A DNA stretch of 64,000 nucleotides from positions 16,331 through 80,330 of the forward strand of contig NZ_JAPUVQ010000027.1 of assembly GCF_029255145.1 (NCBI RefSeq), written 5' to 3'. A program made the position numbers and the translations under genes. The stretch is from Accumulibacter sp003538495 (lineage in GTDB: Bacteria > Pseudomonadota > Gammaproteobacteria > Burkholderiales > Rhodocyclaceae). Shown here one piece after another: positions 42,652 through 51,658 of the stretch (position 1 is its first letter; every line of letters begins with the position of its first letter). The notes under the pieces are model-generated. The model saw only the letters and a list, made by a program, of their open reading frames with translations. It was not told the origin of the DNA and searched no databases.

Positions 42652-43143
42652 CTAGACTTTTAAAATGCGCTCGCCGCGACCAATGCCGCTCACGCCGGTT
42701 CGTACGGTTTCGAGAATCAGCCCAGCGTCGATCGCCTGAATAAAGGAATCGAGCTTCGCTCCGCTGGCGGTCAGCTCGATGACGTAGGTCGATTCGGTCA
42801 CGTCGATGATATGGCCACGGAAGATATCGGCCAGACGCTTCAGTTCCTCGCGGTCCTTACCCGTTGCCCGCACCTTGAGCAGCATCAGCTCGCGCTCGAT
42901 GTGCGCCGCCTCGGAAAGGTCGACGACCTTGATTACGTCAATCAGCTTGTTCAGTTGCTTGGTGATCTGCTCGATCACGGCGTCGGTCCCCGAGGTGACG
43001 ATCGTCAGGCGTGACAGCGAGGTGTCCTCGGTGGGGGCCACGGTCAGCGTCTCGATGTTGTAGCCGCGCGCCGAGAACAGGCCGGCCACCCGCGACAGGG
43101 CTCCCGCTTCGTTCTCCAGCAGGATGGAGATAATGTGTCGCAT
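42652..43143 (-). CDS. ilvN: Acetolactate synthase small (regulatory) subunit
   Basis: A 163-residue protein with an N-terminal ACT domain (MRHIISILLENEAGALSRVA, GLFSARGYNIETLTVAPTED) and the ALS_ss C-terminal domain ending RTGVSGIGRGERIL. It binds valine and stimulates and feedback-regulates the catalytic subunit. Twelve bases separate it from ilvB. It would also be called ilvH in enteric naming. Confidence 0.96.
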   Translation of the reverse strand: MRHIISILLENEAGALSRVAGLFSARGYNIETLTVAPTEDTSLSRLTIVTSGTDAVIEQITKQLNKLIDVIKVVDLSEAAHIERELMLLKVRATGKDREELKRLADIFRGHIIDVTESTYVIELTASGAKLDSFIQAIDAGLILETVRTGVSGIGRGERILKV

Positions 43144-43155
43144 GTTGTCGTTCCC

Positions 43156-44868
43156 TTACAGGTCTTCGGCCAGGATCATGTCCGCCAGGCCCTTGCCGGC
43201 CGCCACCATCGGAAAGACGTTTGCCTTCTGATCGGTGATGAAGTCGATAAATACCAGATCGTCCTTGTGATCGACGAGAGCCCTCTTCAACGCAGCCTCG
43301 ACGTCCTCCGGCCGCTCTACGCGGATCCCGACGTGACCGTAGGCCTCCGCCAGCTTGACGAAGTCGGGCAGGGAGTCCATGTACGACTCCGAGTACCGAC
43401 TGCCGTAAAACATCTCCTGCCACTGCCGGACCATTCCCAGGTAGCGGTTGTTGAGGTTGATGATCTTGATTGGCAAACGAAACTGCTTGGCCGTCGACAG
43501 TTCCTGAATGCACATCTGGATCGAACCTTCGCCGGTCACGCAGACCACCTGTGCCTCCGGATTCGCCAGCGCGGCGCCCATGGCGTAAGGCAGCCCGACG
43601 CCCATCGTCCCGAGACCGCCGGAATTAAGCCAGCGGCGCGGCTGATCGAACTTGTAGTATTGCGCGGCCCACATCTGGTGCTGACCGACATCGGACGTCA
43701 CGATGGCCTTGCCACCGGTCAGTTCGTAGAGCTTCTCGATGACGTACTGGGGCATGATGACGTTCTTCTTCATGCGGTATTTCATGCATTGCGTGGCACG
43801 CCACTCTTCGATCTGCTTCCACCAGTCGGCGAGCACTCCCTGATCCGGGCCCGTGTTGCCGGCGTCGAGCAGTTTGAGCATCTCGTCGAGGACGTCCGGA
43901 ACGTTACCAACGATCGGCACATCGACCTTGACCCGTTTGGAAATCGACGACGGGTCGATATCGATATGGATGATCTTGCGCGGGATGGTGGCGAAGTTCA
44001 TCGGATTGCCGATCACCCGGTCGTCGAAGCGCGCACCGATGGCCAGCAGCACGTCGCAGTGCTGCATTGCCAGGTTGGCCTCGACCGTGCCATGCATGCC
44101 CGGCATGCCGAGGAACTGCCGGTCGGTCGCCGGGTAGGCGCCCAGGCCCATCAAGGTATTGGTGATCGGAAAACCGAGGCGGCGTGTGAGCCTCGTCAAT
44201 TGCTCCGAGCCATTGGAGAGAATCACGCCTCCGCCGGTGTACAGCATCGGGCGCTTGGCCTCCAGCAGTAGGTGCACGGCCTTCTTGATCTGTCCCAGGT
44301 GCCCCTTGACAACCGGGTTGTACGAACGCAACTGGATCGTCTCGGGATACTCGAATCTGCACTTGGCCGCCGTAATGTCCTTGGGAATATCGACCACCAC
44401 CGGACCCGGACGACCGCTGTTGGCGATATCGAAAGCCTTCTTGATGGTCACCGCCAGATCGCGCACGTCCTTGACCAGGAAATTGTGCTTGACACAGGGT
44501 CGCGTAATGCCCACGGTATCGCATTCCTGGAACGCATCCTGCCCGATGTATTCGGTCGGTACCTGACCCGAGATGATCACCAGCGGGATCGAATCCATAT
44601 AGGCCGTCGCGATGCCGGTGACCGCATTGGTCGCCCCGGGACCAGAGGTGACCAGGGCCACGCCGACCTTGGTGGTCGACCGCGCCAGACCGTCAGCGGC
44701 ATGAACTGCCGCCTGTTCATGACGAACCAGAACGTGCTTGACCTGATCCTGCTTGAACAAGGCATCATAGAGGTGAAGGACGGCGCCCCCCGGATAGCCG
44801 AATACATAGTCGACCTTTTCTTCCTGCAGGCACCTGATTACAATCTCCGCACCGGTCATCATTGTCAT
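43156..44868 (-). CDS. ilvB: Acetolactate synthase large (catalytic) subunit
   Basis: About 570 residues. The N-terminal ThDP-pyrimidine domain has VFGYPGGAVLHLYDAL and the catalytic Glu in RHEQAAVHAADG; the C-terminal domain has the ThDP motif GEGSIQMCIQEL with the following NNRYLGMVRQW. FAD and quinone-site segments are present in the middle. It condenses pyruvate (or with 2-oxobutyrate) in the first common step of branched-chain amino acid synthesis. ATG codons at 44868, 44862 and 44859 are all possible starts; the upstream start at 44889 is not supported. No leader peptide for attenuation is evident. Confidence 0.96.
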   Translation of the reverse strand: MTMMTGAEIVIRCLQEEKVDYVFGYPGGAVLHLYDALFKQDQVKHVLVRHEQAAVHAADGLARSTTKVGVALVTSGPGATNAVTGIATAYMDSIPLVIISGQVPTEYIGQDAFQECDTVGITRPCVKHNFLVKDVRDLAVTIKKAFDIANSGRPGPVVVDIPKDITAAKCRFEYPETIQLRSYNPVVKGHLGQIKKAVHLLLEAKRPMLYTGGGVILSNGSEQLTRLTRRLGFPITNTLMGLGAYPATDRQFLGMPGMHGTVEANLAMQHCDVLLAIGARFDDRVIGNPMNFATIPRKIIHIDIDPSSISKRVKVDVPIVGNVPDVLDEMLKLLDAGNTGPDQGVLADWWKQIEEWRATQCMKYRMKKNVIMPQYVIEKLYELTGGKAIVTSDVGQHQMWAAQYYKFDQPRRWLNSGGLGTMGVGLPYAMGAALANPEAQVVCVTGEGSIQMCIQELSTAKQFRLPIKIINLNNRYLGMVRQWQEMFYGSRYSESYMDSLPDFVKLAEAYGHVGIRVERPEDVEAALKRALVDHKDDLVFIDFITDQKANVFPMVAAGKGLADMILAEDL

Positions 44869-44926
44869 TCCCGTCGCCCCAGCAAGCAAATTGCTCGAAA
44901 AAAGTCTGCAACGTTAAGGCTTCGGC

Positions 44927-45568
44927 TTGGATTGGTCAAGGCATTCACCGAAACCGCCGCCTGCGACAGCAGCATCCCACCCGACAACAGCAAGGATCGA
45001 CGCTCTGGCCAGCCAACGCGAACTGTCAGATTTTCTCACTGCAGTCGAACGCCGTGCTTTCAAGCAAGCGATGTTCGCAGTGCGCAATGAAGAGTCCGCG
45101 CTAGATATCGTCCAGGACACGATGATGAAGCTCGCCGAAAAGTACGGCGACCGCCCTGCCACCGAGTTGCCGATGCTTTTCCAGAGGATTCTGCAAAATA
45201 CGATTCGCGACTACTATCGACGAAGCAAGGTACGGTCCTTGTGGACCACACTGCTATCCGCCCTTTCGCCGAGCGATGATGAGGATCACGACCCGCTGGA
45301 AACCATCAGTGGCGAATCGGGGTCCACGGTGCCCGACACCCCGCATGGCCAGTTCGAGCAGGCCCAGATCATGGGAATGATCGAGAAAGAGATAGAATTG
45401 CTGCCTGGCCGTCAACGGGAAGCCTTCCTGTTGCGTTACTGGGAGGATATGGACGTTGCCGAAACTGCGTCGGTCATGGGCTGCTCAGAAGGCAGCGTCA
45501 AGACACACTGCTCTCGCGCCAACCACGCTCTCGCGGCAGCACTGAAAGCAAAGGGAGTAACCCTATGA
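44927..45568 (+). CDS. ECF-type RNA polymerase sigma factor
   Basis: Up to 213 residues. Region 2 is visible in SALDIVQDTMMKLAEKYG and LPMLFQRILQNTIRDYYRR; region 4 in LPGRQREAFLLRYWEDMDVAETA and the helix-turn-helix SEGSVKTHCSRANHALA. A Ser/Asp-rich linker joins them. There is no in-frame ATG before 45071: the frame opens with TTG at 44927, and a rare start nearer RELSDFLTAVE (about 45005) would fit relatives better. It overlaps the DUF3619 gene by four bases, which suggests a sigma/regulator pair. The target promoters are unknown. Confidence 0.9.
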   Translation: MDWSRHSPKPPPATAASHPTTARIDALASQRELSDFLTAVERRAFKQAMFAVRNEESALDIVQDTMMKLAEKYGDRPATELPMLFQRILQNTIRDYYRRSKVRSLWTTLLSALSPSDDEDHDPLETISGESGSTVPDTPHGQFEQAQIMGMIEKEIELLPGRQREAFLLRYWEDMDVAETASVMGCSEGSVKTHCSRANHALAAALKAKGVTL

Positions 45569-45942
45569 ATGAACTGCATTTTGCCTACAAAGCGAGGCAA
45601 CATCTGAATTGCGGTCTGCGCGAGCTGCCGCCCGCAACGCGCGCGCGTCTGGAAGCCGCCAGGCAGCGGGCTCTGGCTCGGCAAAAAGTCGCCGTCCACC
45701 AATCGGTGCTGGCCACGACGGGCAGTTTCATCAACGACCACTGGGAAAACCTACACCTCAAGCAGGTTTTCGTGGCCCTGGCCCTCGTTGCCGGCGTTGC
45801 GACCTACACCTACTGGCAGGCGGATCAGAATATCGTGGAACTGGAGGCCATCGATAGCGCCCTGCTGGCCGGCGACCTGCCGGTTGCGGCACTCACCGAC
45901 CGGGGCTTTGATGCATGGCTGAAAAGCTCCGCATCGCAGTAA
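45565..45942 (+). CDS. DUF3619 family membrane protein (possible anti-sigma factor)
   Basis: A 125-residue protein with an N-terminal cytoplasmic helical part (YKARQHLNCGLRELPPATRA), one membrane helix (about residues 66-82, KQVFVALALVAGVATYTYW) and a short periplasmic tail with IDSALLAGDLPVAALTDRGF. It matches DUF3619. Topology and the coupling to the ECF sigma gene suggest an anti-sigma role, but no zinc-binding HxxxCxxC motif is visible. That role is inference. Confidence 0.85.
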   Translation: MNELHFAYKARQHLNCGLRELPPATRARLEAARQRALARQKVAVHQSVLATTGSFINDHWENLHLKQVFVALALVAGVATYTYWQADQNIVELEAIDSALLAGDLPVAALTDRGFDAWLKSSASQ

Positions 45943-46496
45943 TCCTCAGCAGTCTTGTTGCCGCTACGGGCTGGGCCGACGTGCTCAGCCCGGCGGCAAT
46001 TGCGACGCCGGCGCAGCCGCAATGGAGCGAACTGACGGTGGAACAGAAAGTCGTCCTCGCCCCGCTCGGCTATGACTGGGATGCGATGGACTATCCCCGC
46101 CGGAAAAAATGGCTGGGAATAACGCGGCGTTTCTTCACCATGATGCCCGAAGAACAGCGTCGAATTCAGGGACAGATGCAGAATTGGGGACAGCTGACGC
46201 CCGAGCAAAGGCGTGTCGCACGCGAGAACTTCCTCGCCGCCAACAAACTGCCGGTCGATAAGAAGCAGGAACTGCGGCAGAAATGGGAGGAATACTCCAG
46301 CCTGCCCGAAGAAGAAAAGGAAAGGCTGAAACAGGAAGCGGCCAGAATGCCGGCGGCCAAAGCAGGGCCGGCCAGCGGCGCGCCGGGCACCCTGAAGCCA
46401 AGCCCGCCGCCTCTGCTGCCGCCGGGCGGCCATCCGCCAGCGCCGACAACCACGCCAGGAGCATTGCCGGCCAACGCCACCGAAGCCAAGGACTGA
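45915..46496 (+). CDS. DUF3106 family secreted protein
   Basis: A 193-residue protein with a signal peptide (about 1-21) and repeated WxxLTxEQ-type helices: WSELTVEQKVVLAPL, WGQLTPEQRRVARENF and YSSLPEEEKERLKQE, characteristic of DUF3106. The last 45 residues are Pro/Ala-rich. These short repeats resemble those of Spy/CpxP-like periplasmic proteins, so a stress-sensing or metal-binding role is possible but unproven. It overlaps the DUF3619 gene by 28 bases. Confidence 0.85.
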   Translation: MAEKLRIAVILSSLVAATGWADVLSPAAIATPAQPQWSELTVEQKVVLAPLGYDWDAMDYPRRKKWLGITRRFFTMMPEEQRRIQGQMQNWGQLTPEQRRVARENFLAANKLPVDKKQELRQKWEEYSSLPEEEKERLKQEAARMPAAKAGPASGAPGTLKPSPPPLLPPGGHPPAPTTTPGALPANATEAKD

Positions 46497-46500
46497 GCTG

Positions 46501-46926
46501 ATGCTGGTGCCGGAACCCGTCAGGCGACCAAGTATCGTGCGCCGTCTGGCCAGCATGTTCTATGAGTCCTTGTTGTTGCTTGCCGTCCTTACGGCGCTGG
46601 TCTTTCTGCCGCATTTCCTGTTGGGCGCCCTCGCCCATCAGTTTGCCACCCGAGTCGTGGTGCAGGCCCACTTCTTTCTCGTATTGCTGGTCTATTTTCT
46701 CTGGTTCTGGAGCAATGGCGGTCAAACGCTGGCCATGAAAACGTGGCGGATCCGGCTGGTGACCGATGAAGGGCTGGCGGTTCGCCCGGCACAGGCTCTG
46801 CTCCGCTATCTGCTTTGCTGGCCCAGCATCGCCCTGGGCGGCGCGGGAATCTTGTGGGCACTGGTGGACCGCGACCATCTGTTCCTGCACGACCGGCTGG
46901 CCGGCACGCAACTGGTGATAAAATGA
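46501..46926 (+). CDS. RDD family membrane protein
   Basis: A 141-residue protein with an RDD-type domain: RRLASMFYESLLLLAVL in the first helix, the motif GGQTLAMKTWRIRLV in the middle and LFLHDRLAGTQLV at the end. Three to four membrane helices are predicted by eye. RDD proteins have no general function assigned; some act as Na+(Li+)/H+ antiporters. It closes the sigma-DUF3619-DUF3106 group and converges with lptG after 7 bases. Confidence 0.9.
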   Translation: MLVPEPVRRPSIVRRLASMFYESLLLLAVLTALVFLPHFLLGALAHQFATRVVVQAHFFLVLLVYFLWFWSNGGQTLAMKTWRIRLVTDEGLAVRPAQALLRYLLCWPSIALGGAGILWALVDRDHLFLHDRLAGTQLVIK

Positions 46927-46933
46927 GCGCCGA

Positions 46934-48007
46934 TCAGCGCCGCTCCACCCACCAGATCATGACCATCGCCGCCAACAGGAACAACGCCGATGGCGTTACC
47001 GCACTGAGCACCGGCGACCAGCTGTTGATCGCACCGAGATTCGAGAACAAACCGTTGAGCATGTGGAACAGCACGCCGGTCATCACCCCCGCGAAAATTT
47101 TCAGACCCACCCCATCGCCCCGGTAGTGCGTCCCGCCGAACGGCAGTGCCAACGCGACCATCACAAACGCCGCCAGCGGGTAGACCACCTTCTTCCAGAA
47201 TGCTATGTCATAGCGATTGGTCGTCTGGCGATTTTCCGACAGGTGCCTGGTATAGGTGGACAGGTGGCGAAGCGACATTCGATCGGGTGAAACCATCAAC
47301 ACCGCGAGAATGTCCGGGTTCAGCGCCGATCGCCACAAGATCTCCGGCATCTTCTGCACTTCCGAACGTTCGGCGTGCAGGATGGTCTTCGCCACGCCGG
47401 TCAGCCGCCAACTGTCTGGGACAACGTACTCACCCGCTTCAGCTTCGGTAACCGAGTGCAACCTCGCACTCTGATCGAATTCGTAGATGCGGATTCCCCG
47501 TAAACGAGTATCCGGCAGGACCACCCGCACATTGATGAAACTGCGCTCATCCTTGACCCACAGGCCAGAACGTAGATCCTGCCCGACCATCCGGCCACGT
47601 TCCTTCAAGCGCAGTTGATTGGCGGCCCGCTCGGCCGGCGGCGCCACATACTCGCCGATCAGAAAAGTGGCCACCGCAAACGCGCCCGCCACCTGGAACA
47701 GGCCCAGCAACAAGGCGCCCGACGACAGCCCGGAGACCCTCAAGACGGTGATCTCCGAATGTCGCGCCAGGGTGGACAGCGCGTACAGCGTACCGATCAG
47801 GACGGCAATCGGCATCAGTTCATAGACGCGCCCCGGCACTCGCAGCAGAACGAAAGCAAAAGCGTGCTGTAGCCGGTAGCCTCCCTGTCCGACGTTGTTG
47901 ATCTCACCGAGCATGTCGAAGAAAGCGAACAAGGCCAGAAACGCCAGCAAGACCAGCAGCACGGCGCCAAACACCTCGCGCGCGATGTAGCGACGATAGA
48001 TCTTCAT
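46934..48007 (-). CDS. lptG: LPS export ABC transporter permease LptG
   Basis: A 357-residue YjgP/YjgQ permease with six membrane helices, three at each end, and a periplasmic beta-jellyroll domain between (about residues 130-265). Diagnostic N-terminus: KIYRRYIAREVFGAVLLVLL. With LptF and LptB it extracts LPS from the inner membrane and passes it to LptC/A. The ATG at 48007 overlaps the lptF stop. The longer upstream frame lies inside lptF and is not real. Confidence 0.95.
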   Translation of the reverse strand: MKIYRRYIAREVFGAVLLVLLAFLALFAFFDMLGEINNVGQGGYRLQHAFAFVLLRVPGRVYELMPIAVLIGTLYALSTLARHSEITVLRVSGLSSGALLLGLFQVAGAFAVATFLIGEYVAPPAERAANQLRLKERGRMVGQDLRSGLWVKDERSFINVRVVLPDTRLRGIRIYEFDQSARLHSVTEAEAGEYVVPDSWRLTGVAKTILHAERSEVQKMPEILWRSALNPDILAVLMVSPDRMSLRHLSTYTRHLSENRQTTNRYDIAFWKKVVYPLAAFVMVALALPFGGTHYRGDGVGLKIFAGVMTGVLFHMLNGLFSNLGAINSWSPVLSAVTPSALFLLAAMVMIWWVERR

Positions 48008-49083
48008 CGAGCCAAACGCTGGAAAGACGACACGGCGATACGATGGTAGAACATCAACGGCAGAAGACAGAGCATCATCGCGTGCGGCGCCAGCATGCCC
48101 AGAACAAACGAGACCTTGCCGCCCGCCACCCAGCTCTCGCTGATGGTCAGCAGATTGTTGTAGAGCACGTACACTAGAATGGCCAGCAGCATATTCGCCG
48201 AGCGCCCGGCACGCGGATTGACGAATGACAGGGGGATTGCCAGCAAGACCAGCACGATTGCTGAAAGCGGCATGCCGATGCGCCACAGCAATTCGGCCCG
48301 ATAGGCCGGCAGGTCCACTTGCAGCAACTCCAGGACGGGCATGTTCTTGGGTGTCCGCTGGATGCCGCGTGCTTCCTTGGTTTCCAGGCGAACGGCATAG
48401 CGCGCATACTCCAGGATTCTGAAACCTGCCGTGCCGGAGTCCAGCTCGTAACGGCGGCCGTCCTGCAGGACGATGAAACGATCCCCGTTTGCCGCGATCT
48501 CCTGATGACCGGTGCCGGCCATGGTTACGCCCAGACGCCCCGCCTGGACTTCACTGACAAACACGTTGCGCACGTGGCTGGTATCATCGGCGATGCCTTC
48601 GACGAAAATCACCCGGTCGCCGGACGATGATTCCTGAAAGCTGCCTGGTGCCACCTGCCCGGCATCCTTTCGATTGCTCAGCTTGCCGCGAAACTCGGTG
48701 CTTTGCGACAAGGCCCACGGCGACAGGAAAATGGAAAGAGCCGCAATGGTCACCACCAGCGGCAAGGCGAAGGTCAGGACCGGTCGTACCCAGGCGGTGA
48801 GCGACAATCCCGACGAGAACCAGACCACCATCTCCGAATCACGATAGCTGCGCGAAAGGGTCAGCAGGATGGCCACAAACAAGGACAAGGACAATAGCGG
48901 CGGAAGGTAATTGAGCGACGCGAAACCCAGCAACGCTGCCACCGCGCCCGGGTCAACACTGCCTTGCGCTGCTTCACTCAGCAGTCGGATCAACTGCGTG
49001 GTCACCATGATCGCAAAAAGCGCAGTGAAAACACCGGCGGTCGAGTGGGCGAACTCGCGTCTGGCGGCGCGCTGAAAGATCAT
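48004..49083 (-). CDS. lptF: LPS export ABC transporter permease LptF
   Basis: A 359-residue YjgP/YjgQ permease beginning MIFQRAARREFAHSTAGVF, with the same 3+3 helix layout and a periplasmic jellyroll as LptG. Typical stretches are LPPLLSLSLFVAILLTLSRSYRDSEMVVWFSSG and, near the end, MPLSAIVLVLLAIPLSFVNP (shown in parts). It partners LptG in the LPS transport complex. It is divergent from pepA, a common arrangement. Confidence 0.95.
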   Translation of the reverse strand: MIFQRAARREFAHSTAGVFTALFAIMVTTQLIRLLSEAAQGSVDPGAVAALLGFASLNYLPPLLSLSLFVAILLTLSRSYRDSEMVVWFSSGLSLTAWVRPVLTFALPLVVTIAALSIFLSPWALSQSTEFRGKLSNRKDAGQVAPGSFQESSSGDRVIFVEGIADDTSHVRNVFVSEVQAGRLGVTMAGTGHQEIAANGDRFIVLQDGRRYELDSGTAGFRILEYARYAVRLETKEARGIQRTPKNMPVLELLQVDLPAYRAELLWRIGMPLSAIVLVLLAIPLSFVNPRAGRSANMLLAILVYVLYNNLLTISESWVAGGKVSFVLGMLAPHAMMLCLLPLMFYHRIAVSSFQRLAR

Positions 49084-49086
49084 TCT

Positions 49087-49116
49087 TTGACTTTGGTGAA
49101 AAACTGCAGTGATAAT
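49087..49116 (+). promoter_or_regulatory. Putative sigma-70 promoter for pepA-holC
   Basis: TTGACT (49087-49092) and GATAAT (49111-49116) with an 18-base spacer in the divergent lptF/pepA region. Transcription would start near 49123, about 34 bases before the pepA GTG. Seen by eye only. Confidence 0.5.
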
Positions 49117-49156
49117 CGGCGCCTTGGACGAAACACGCCTTTACTGAGGAGAGCGA

Positions 49157-50653
49157 GTGGAATTTAGCATAAAAAGTGGCAGCCCGGAGAAGCAGCGCAG
49201 CGCCTGCGTGGTGGTCGGCGTCTTCGAACCGCGCAAGCTGACACTGGCTGCCGAACTCATCGACAACGCTGCCCGCAGCCATCTTTCGGACATCATTCGC
49301 CGTGGCGACATGGAGGGAAAGGCTGGCTCCACACTCCTGGTGCACAACGTCCCGGGAACGCTCTGCGACCGCGTGTTGCTGGTCGGGCTCGGCAAGGAAA
49401 AGGAATTCGGCGACCGCGAGTATTGCGACGCCATTCGCAGCGCGGTACGGACGCTGAACGAAACCGGGTCGTTTGACGGCACCGTCTTCCTGACCGAAAC
49501 CAACGTCAGGAAACGCAGTTCGGCGTGGCGCGTGCGCCAGGCGGCAATCGTCGCCGAGCAGACCGTCTATCGCTTCGATCAGTTCAAGAGCAAGAAGGAC
49601 AAGGTTCGTCGCCCTCTACGCAAGCTCACCTTTGTCGTTGATCGGCGCAACGAACTGGCCGCCGCCGAAGAGGCTTTGAGCCAGGGGCAAGCCATCGCCG
49701 AAGGCATCGCGCTGGCGATGAACCTCGCCAACCTGCCCGGCAACGTATGCACCCCCAGCCATCTCGCGGAGGCTGCGCAGCAGATCGCCGCAGAGCACAA
49801 GATCGACTGCCAGATCCTGGAGCGTGACGAGATGGCTGCACTGGGCATGCACTCGCTGCTGTCCGTCGCCAAAGGCTCGCACCAGGCGCCGAAGCTCATT
49901 GTTCTGCAGTACAAGGGGGGCAAGAGCGACGAGAAGCCGGTGGTGCTCGTCGGCAAGGGCGTCACCTTCGATACCGGCGGTATTTCGCTGAAACCGGCGC
50001 CGGAAATGGACGAAATGAAGTATGACATGTGCGGTGCCGCCAGCGTCCTCGGCGCGATCAAGGCAACAGCGCTGATGAAGCTGCCGATCAACCTGACAGT
50101 GCTCGTGCCCAGCACTGAAAACATGCCCGGCGGCGGCGCCACCCGGCCGGGAGACATCGTCACCTCGATGTCTGGCCAGACCATCGAGATCCTCAACACC
50201 GACGCTGAAGGTCGCCTGATTCTCTGCGACGCGCTGACCTACGCCGGACGCTTCGATCCAGATACGGTGATCGACGTCGCCACTCTGACCGGCGCCTGCG
50301 TCATCGCCCTTGGCCATGTCGCCAGCGGCTTGTTCGCCAACAACGAGGCACTGGCCCGTGACCTCGAAAATGCCGGTGATGAAGCGCACGACCGGGCTTG
50401 GCAAATGCCCCTGTGGAACGACTACCAGGAACTTCTCAAGAGCCCGTTCGCCGACATGGCAAACATCGGTGGGCGATCGGGCGGCAGCATCACCGCCGCC
50501 TGCTTTCTCGCCCGTTTTACCAAGAAGTACGTGTGGGCTCACCTCGACATCGCCGGCACCGCCTGGAAGTCAGGCGCCGACAAGGGCGCGACCGGACGAC
50601 CGGTACCCCTGCTGATGCACTACCTGCTGAAGCGCGCCGGGAAAATCGGGTGA
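49157..50653 (+). CDS. pepA: Leucyl aminopeptidase (PepA, M17)
   Basis: A 498-residue M17 aminopeptidase starting at a GTG preceded by GAGGAGAGC. The C-terminal catalytic domain has GKGVTFDTGGISLKP with the metal-binding Asp and the signature NTDAEGRLIL. Six protomers use two metal ions to release N-terminal residues; in E. coli PepA also binds DNA in plasmid dimer resolution and carAB control. It overlaps holC by four bases. Confidence 0.96.
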   Translation: MEFSIKSGSPEKQRSACVVVGVFEPRKLTLAAELIDNAARSHLSDIIRRGDMEGKAGSTLLVHNVPGTLCDRVLLVGLGKEKEFGDREYCDAIRSAVRTLNETGSFDGTVFLTETNVRKRSSAWRVRQAAIVAEQTVYRFDQFKSKKDKVRRPLRKLTFVVDRRNELAAAEEALSQGQAIAEGIALAMNLANLPGNVCTPSHLAEAAQQIAAEHKIDCQILERDEMAALGMHSLLSVAKGSHQAPKLIVLQYKGGKSDEKPVVLVGKGVTFDTGGISLKPAPEMDEMKYDMCGAASVLGAIKATALMKLPINLTVLVPSTENMPGGGATRPGDIVTSMSGQTIEILNTDAEGRLILCDALTYAGRFDPDTVIDVATLTGACVIALGHVASGLFANNEALARDLENAGDEAHDRAWQMPLWNDYQELLKSPFADMANIGGRSGGSITAACFLARFTKKYVWAHLDIAGTAWKSGADKGATGRPVPLLMHYLLKRAGKIG

Positions 50654-51075
50654 CCCAGATCTTCTTCTTCCATAACGCCACCGACCGGATCGCCGCAACG
50701 GTAGTACTGATAGTCAAGGCCGTCGCCCAGAAGAAGCGCCTGCTCGTCTACGCGCCGGATGCAGCGCTTGCCGCCGCACTCGACCGTCAGCTGTGGACCA
50801 CCCCGCCGACCGGTTTTGTCCCGCACGTCGATGCCAACTCGCCGCTGGCCAGCGAGACGCCGGTGCTGATTGCCGGTGCGATCGAGTCGGTGTCGCACAA
50901 CGAGCGGCTGTTCAATCTCTCCAGCGACGTGCCGCCGGGGTTTGCTCGCTTTACCAGCCTGATCGAAGTGGTCGGACAAGGCGAGGAAGACCGCGCCAAC
51001 GGCCGCAAACGAGCCAGATTCTACAAGGATCGCGGCTATGACGTCAGGTATGTCGATTACTCGGGGAGAAACTGA
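50650..51075 (+). CDS. holC: DNA polymerase III chi subunit
   Basis: A 141-residue HolC protein: TQIFFFHNATDRIAATVVLI near the start, KRLLVYAPDAALAAALDRQLW, and FTSLIEVVGQGEEDRANGR near the end. Chi links the clamp-loader (through psi) to SSB. The start is a GTG at 50650 overlapping the pepA stop; longer frames in this register run inside pepA. pepA-holC-valS is a conserved order. Confidence 0.94.
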   Translation: MTQIFFFHNATDRIAATVVLIVKAVAQKKRLLVYAPDAALAAALDRQLWTTPPTGFVPHVDANSPLASETPVLIAGAIESVSHNERLFNLSSDVPPGFARFTSLIEVVGQGEEDRANGRKRARFYKDRGYDVRYVDYSGRN

Positions 51076-51557
51076 TGGCCGACGACAAGGACCTGCTCAG
51101 CCGGGCCGACTCACTGATCAAACCGGAAGGAGCCGCCAACAGCGAGCGCCGCGAGAGCACCCGCCAGATGCGCCGGCGGCGCAGTTTTCTGGCCTCGCCA
51201 ACGCCTTCGGATGTTGAGCGTTTTGCATGGCGAAGCAGCGAAGACGATGGCCTGCCGCTACTGACCGAGGTAGTGGTTCCCGAGGAACCCGAGCCTGAAG
51301 AGAGCGTCGAGAGTATTGCCGCCGGCCTGAGACCCGCCCTTGCCGCCGATCTCGCAAGACTGATCGACTGTCATCTGGCCGCCGAGTTGCCGGCGCTGGT
51401 CGACGCCAGCTTGCGCGAGGCTTCGGATCAGTTGCGACACGGCATCGAGACGACGCTCGCCGCCGCCTTGCGCGACTTTGTCGGTCAGCGCGGGCAGCTG
51501 CCGCTGCCACTGGAAGATCCCGACAGCAGCGAAGCAACGGCCGCCGACGAGGAGTAA
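51075..51557 (+). CDS. Hypothetical acidic protein between holC and valS
   Basis: A 160-residue protein sharing one base with the holC stop (TGATG). The N-terminal part is basic (RRESTRQMRRRRSFLASPTP), the middle is acidic (EEPEPEESVESIAAGL), and the C-terminal half is predicted helical with heptad-like leucines (LAADLARLIDCHLAAELPAL). No membrane segment or signal is seen. I recall similar unnamed genes at this site in betaproteobacteria, some labelled DUF2486, but cannot name a function. The location suggests a replication- or translation-related role at most. Confidence 0.75.
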   Translation: MADDKDLLSRADSLIKPEGAANSERRESTRQMRRRRSFLASPTPSDVERFAWRSSEDDGLPLLTEVVVPEEPEPEESVESIAAGLRPALAADLARLIDCHLAAELPALVDASLREASDQLRHGIETTLAAALRDFVGQRGQLPLPLEDPDSSEATAADEE

Positions 51558-51621
51558 GCGGGAGTCGCTGGACGTATTGCCGGAAGGCGGCGCCGCCACC
51601 CGGAGCGGCCGTTCGATCCGG

Positions 51622-51627
51622 TATAAT
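51622..51627 (+). promoter_or_regulatory. Putative -10 element for valS
   Basis: A perfect TATAAT in the 101-base gap before valS; the -35 region is not convincing. Transcription from here would start near 51634, so the valS start must be the ATG at 51659 and not the in-frame codon at 51626. Confidence 0.45.
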
Positions 51628-51658
51628 GCGCGCTCCTGCAATCCACCCGTTCGCCCTC

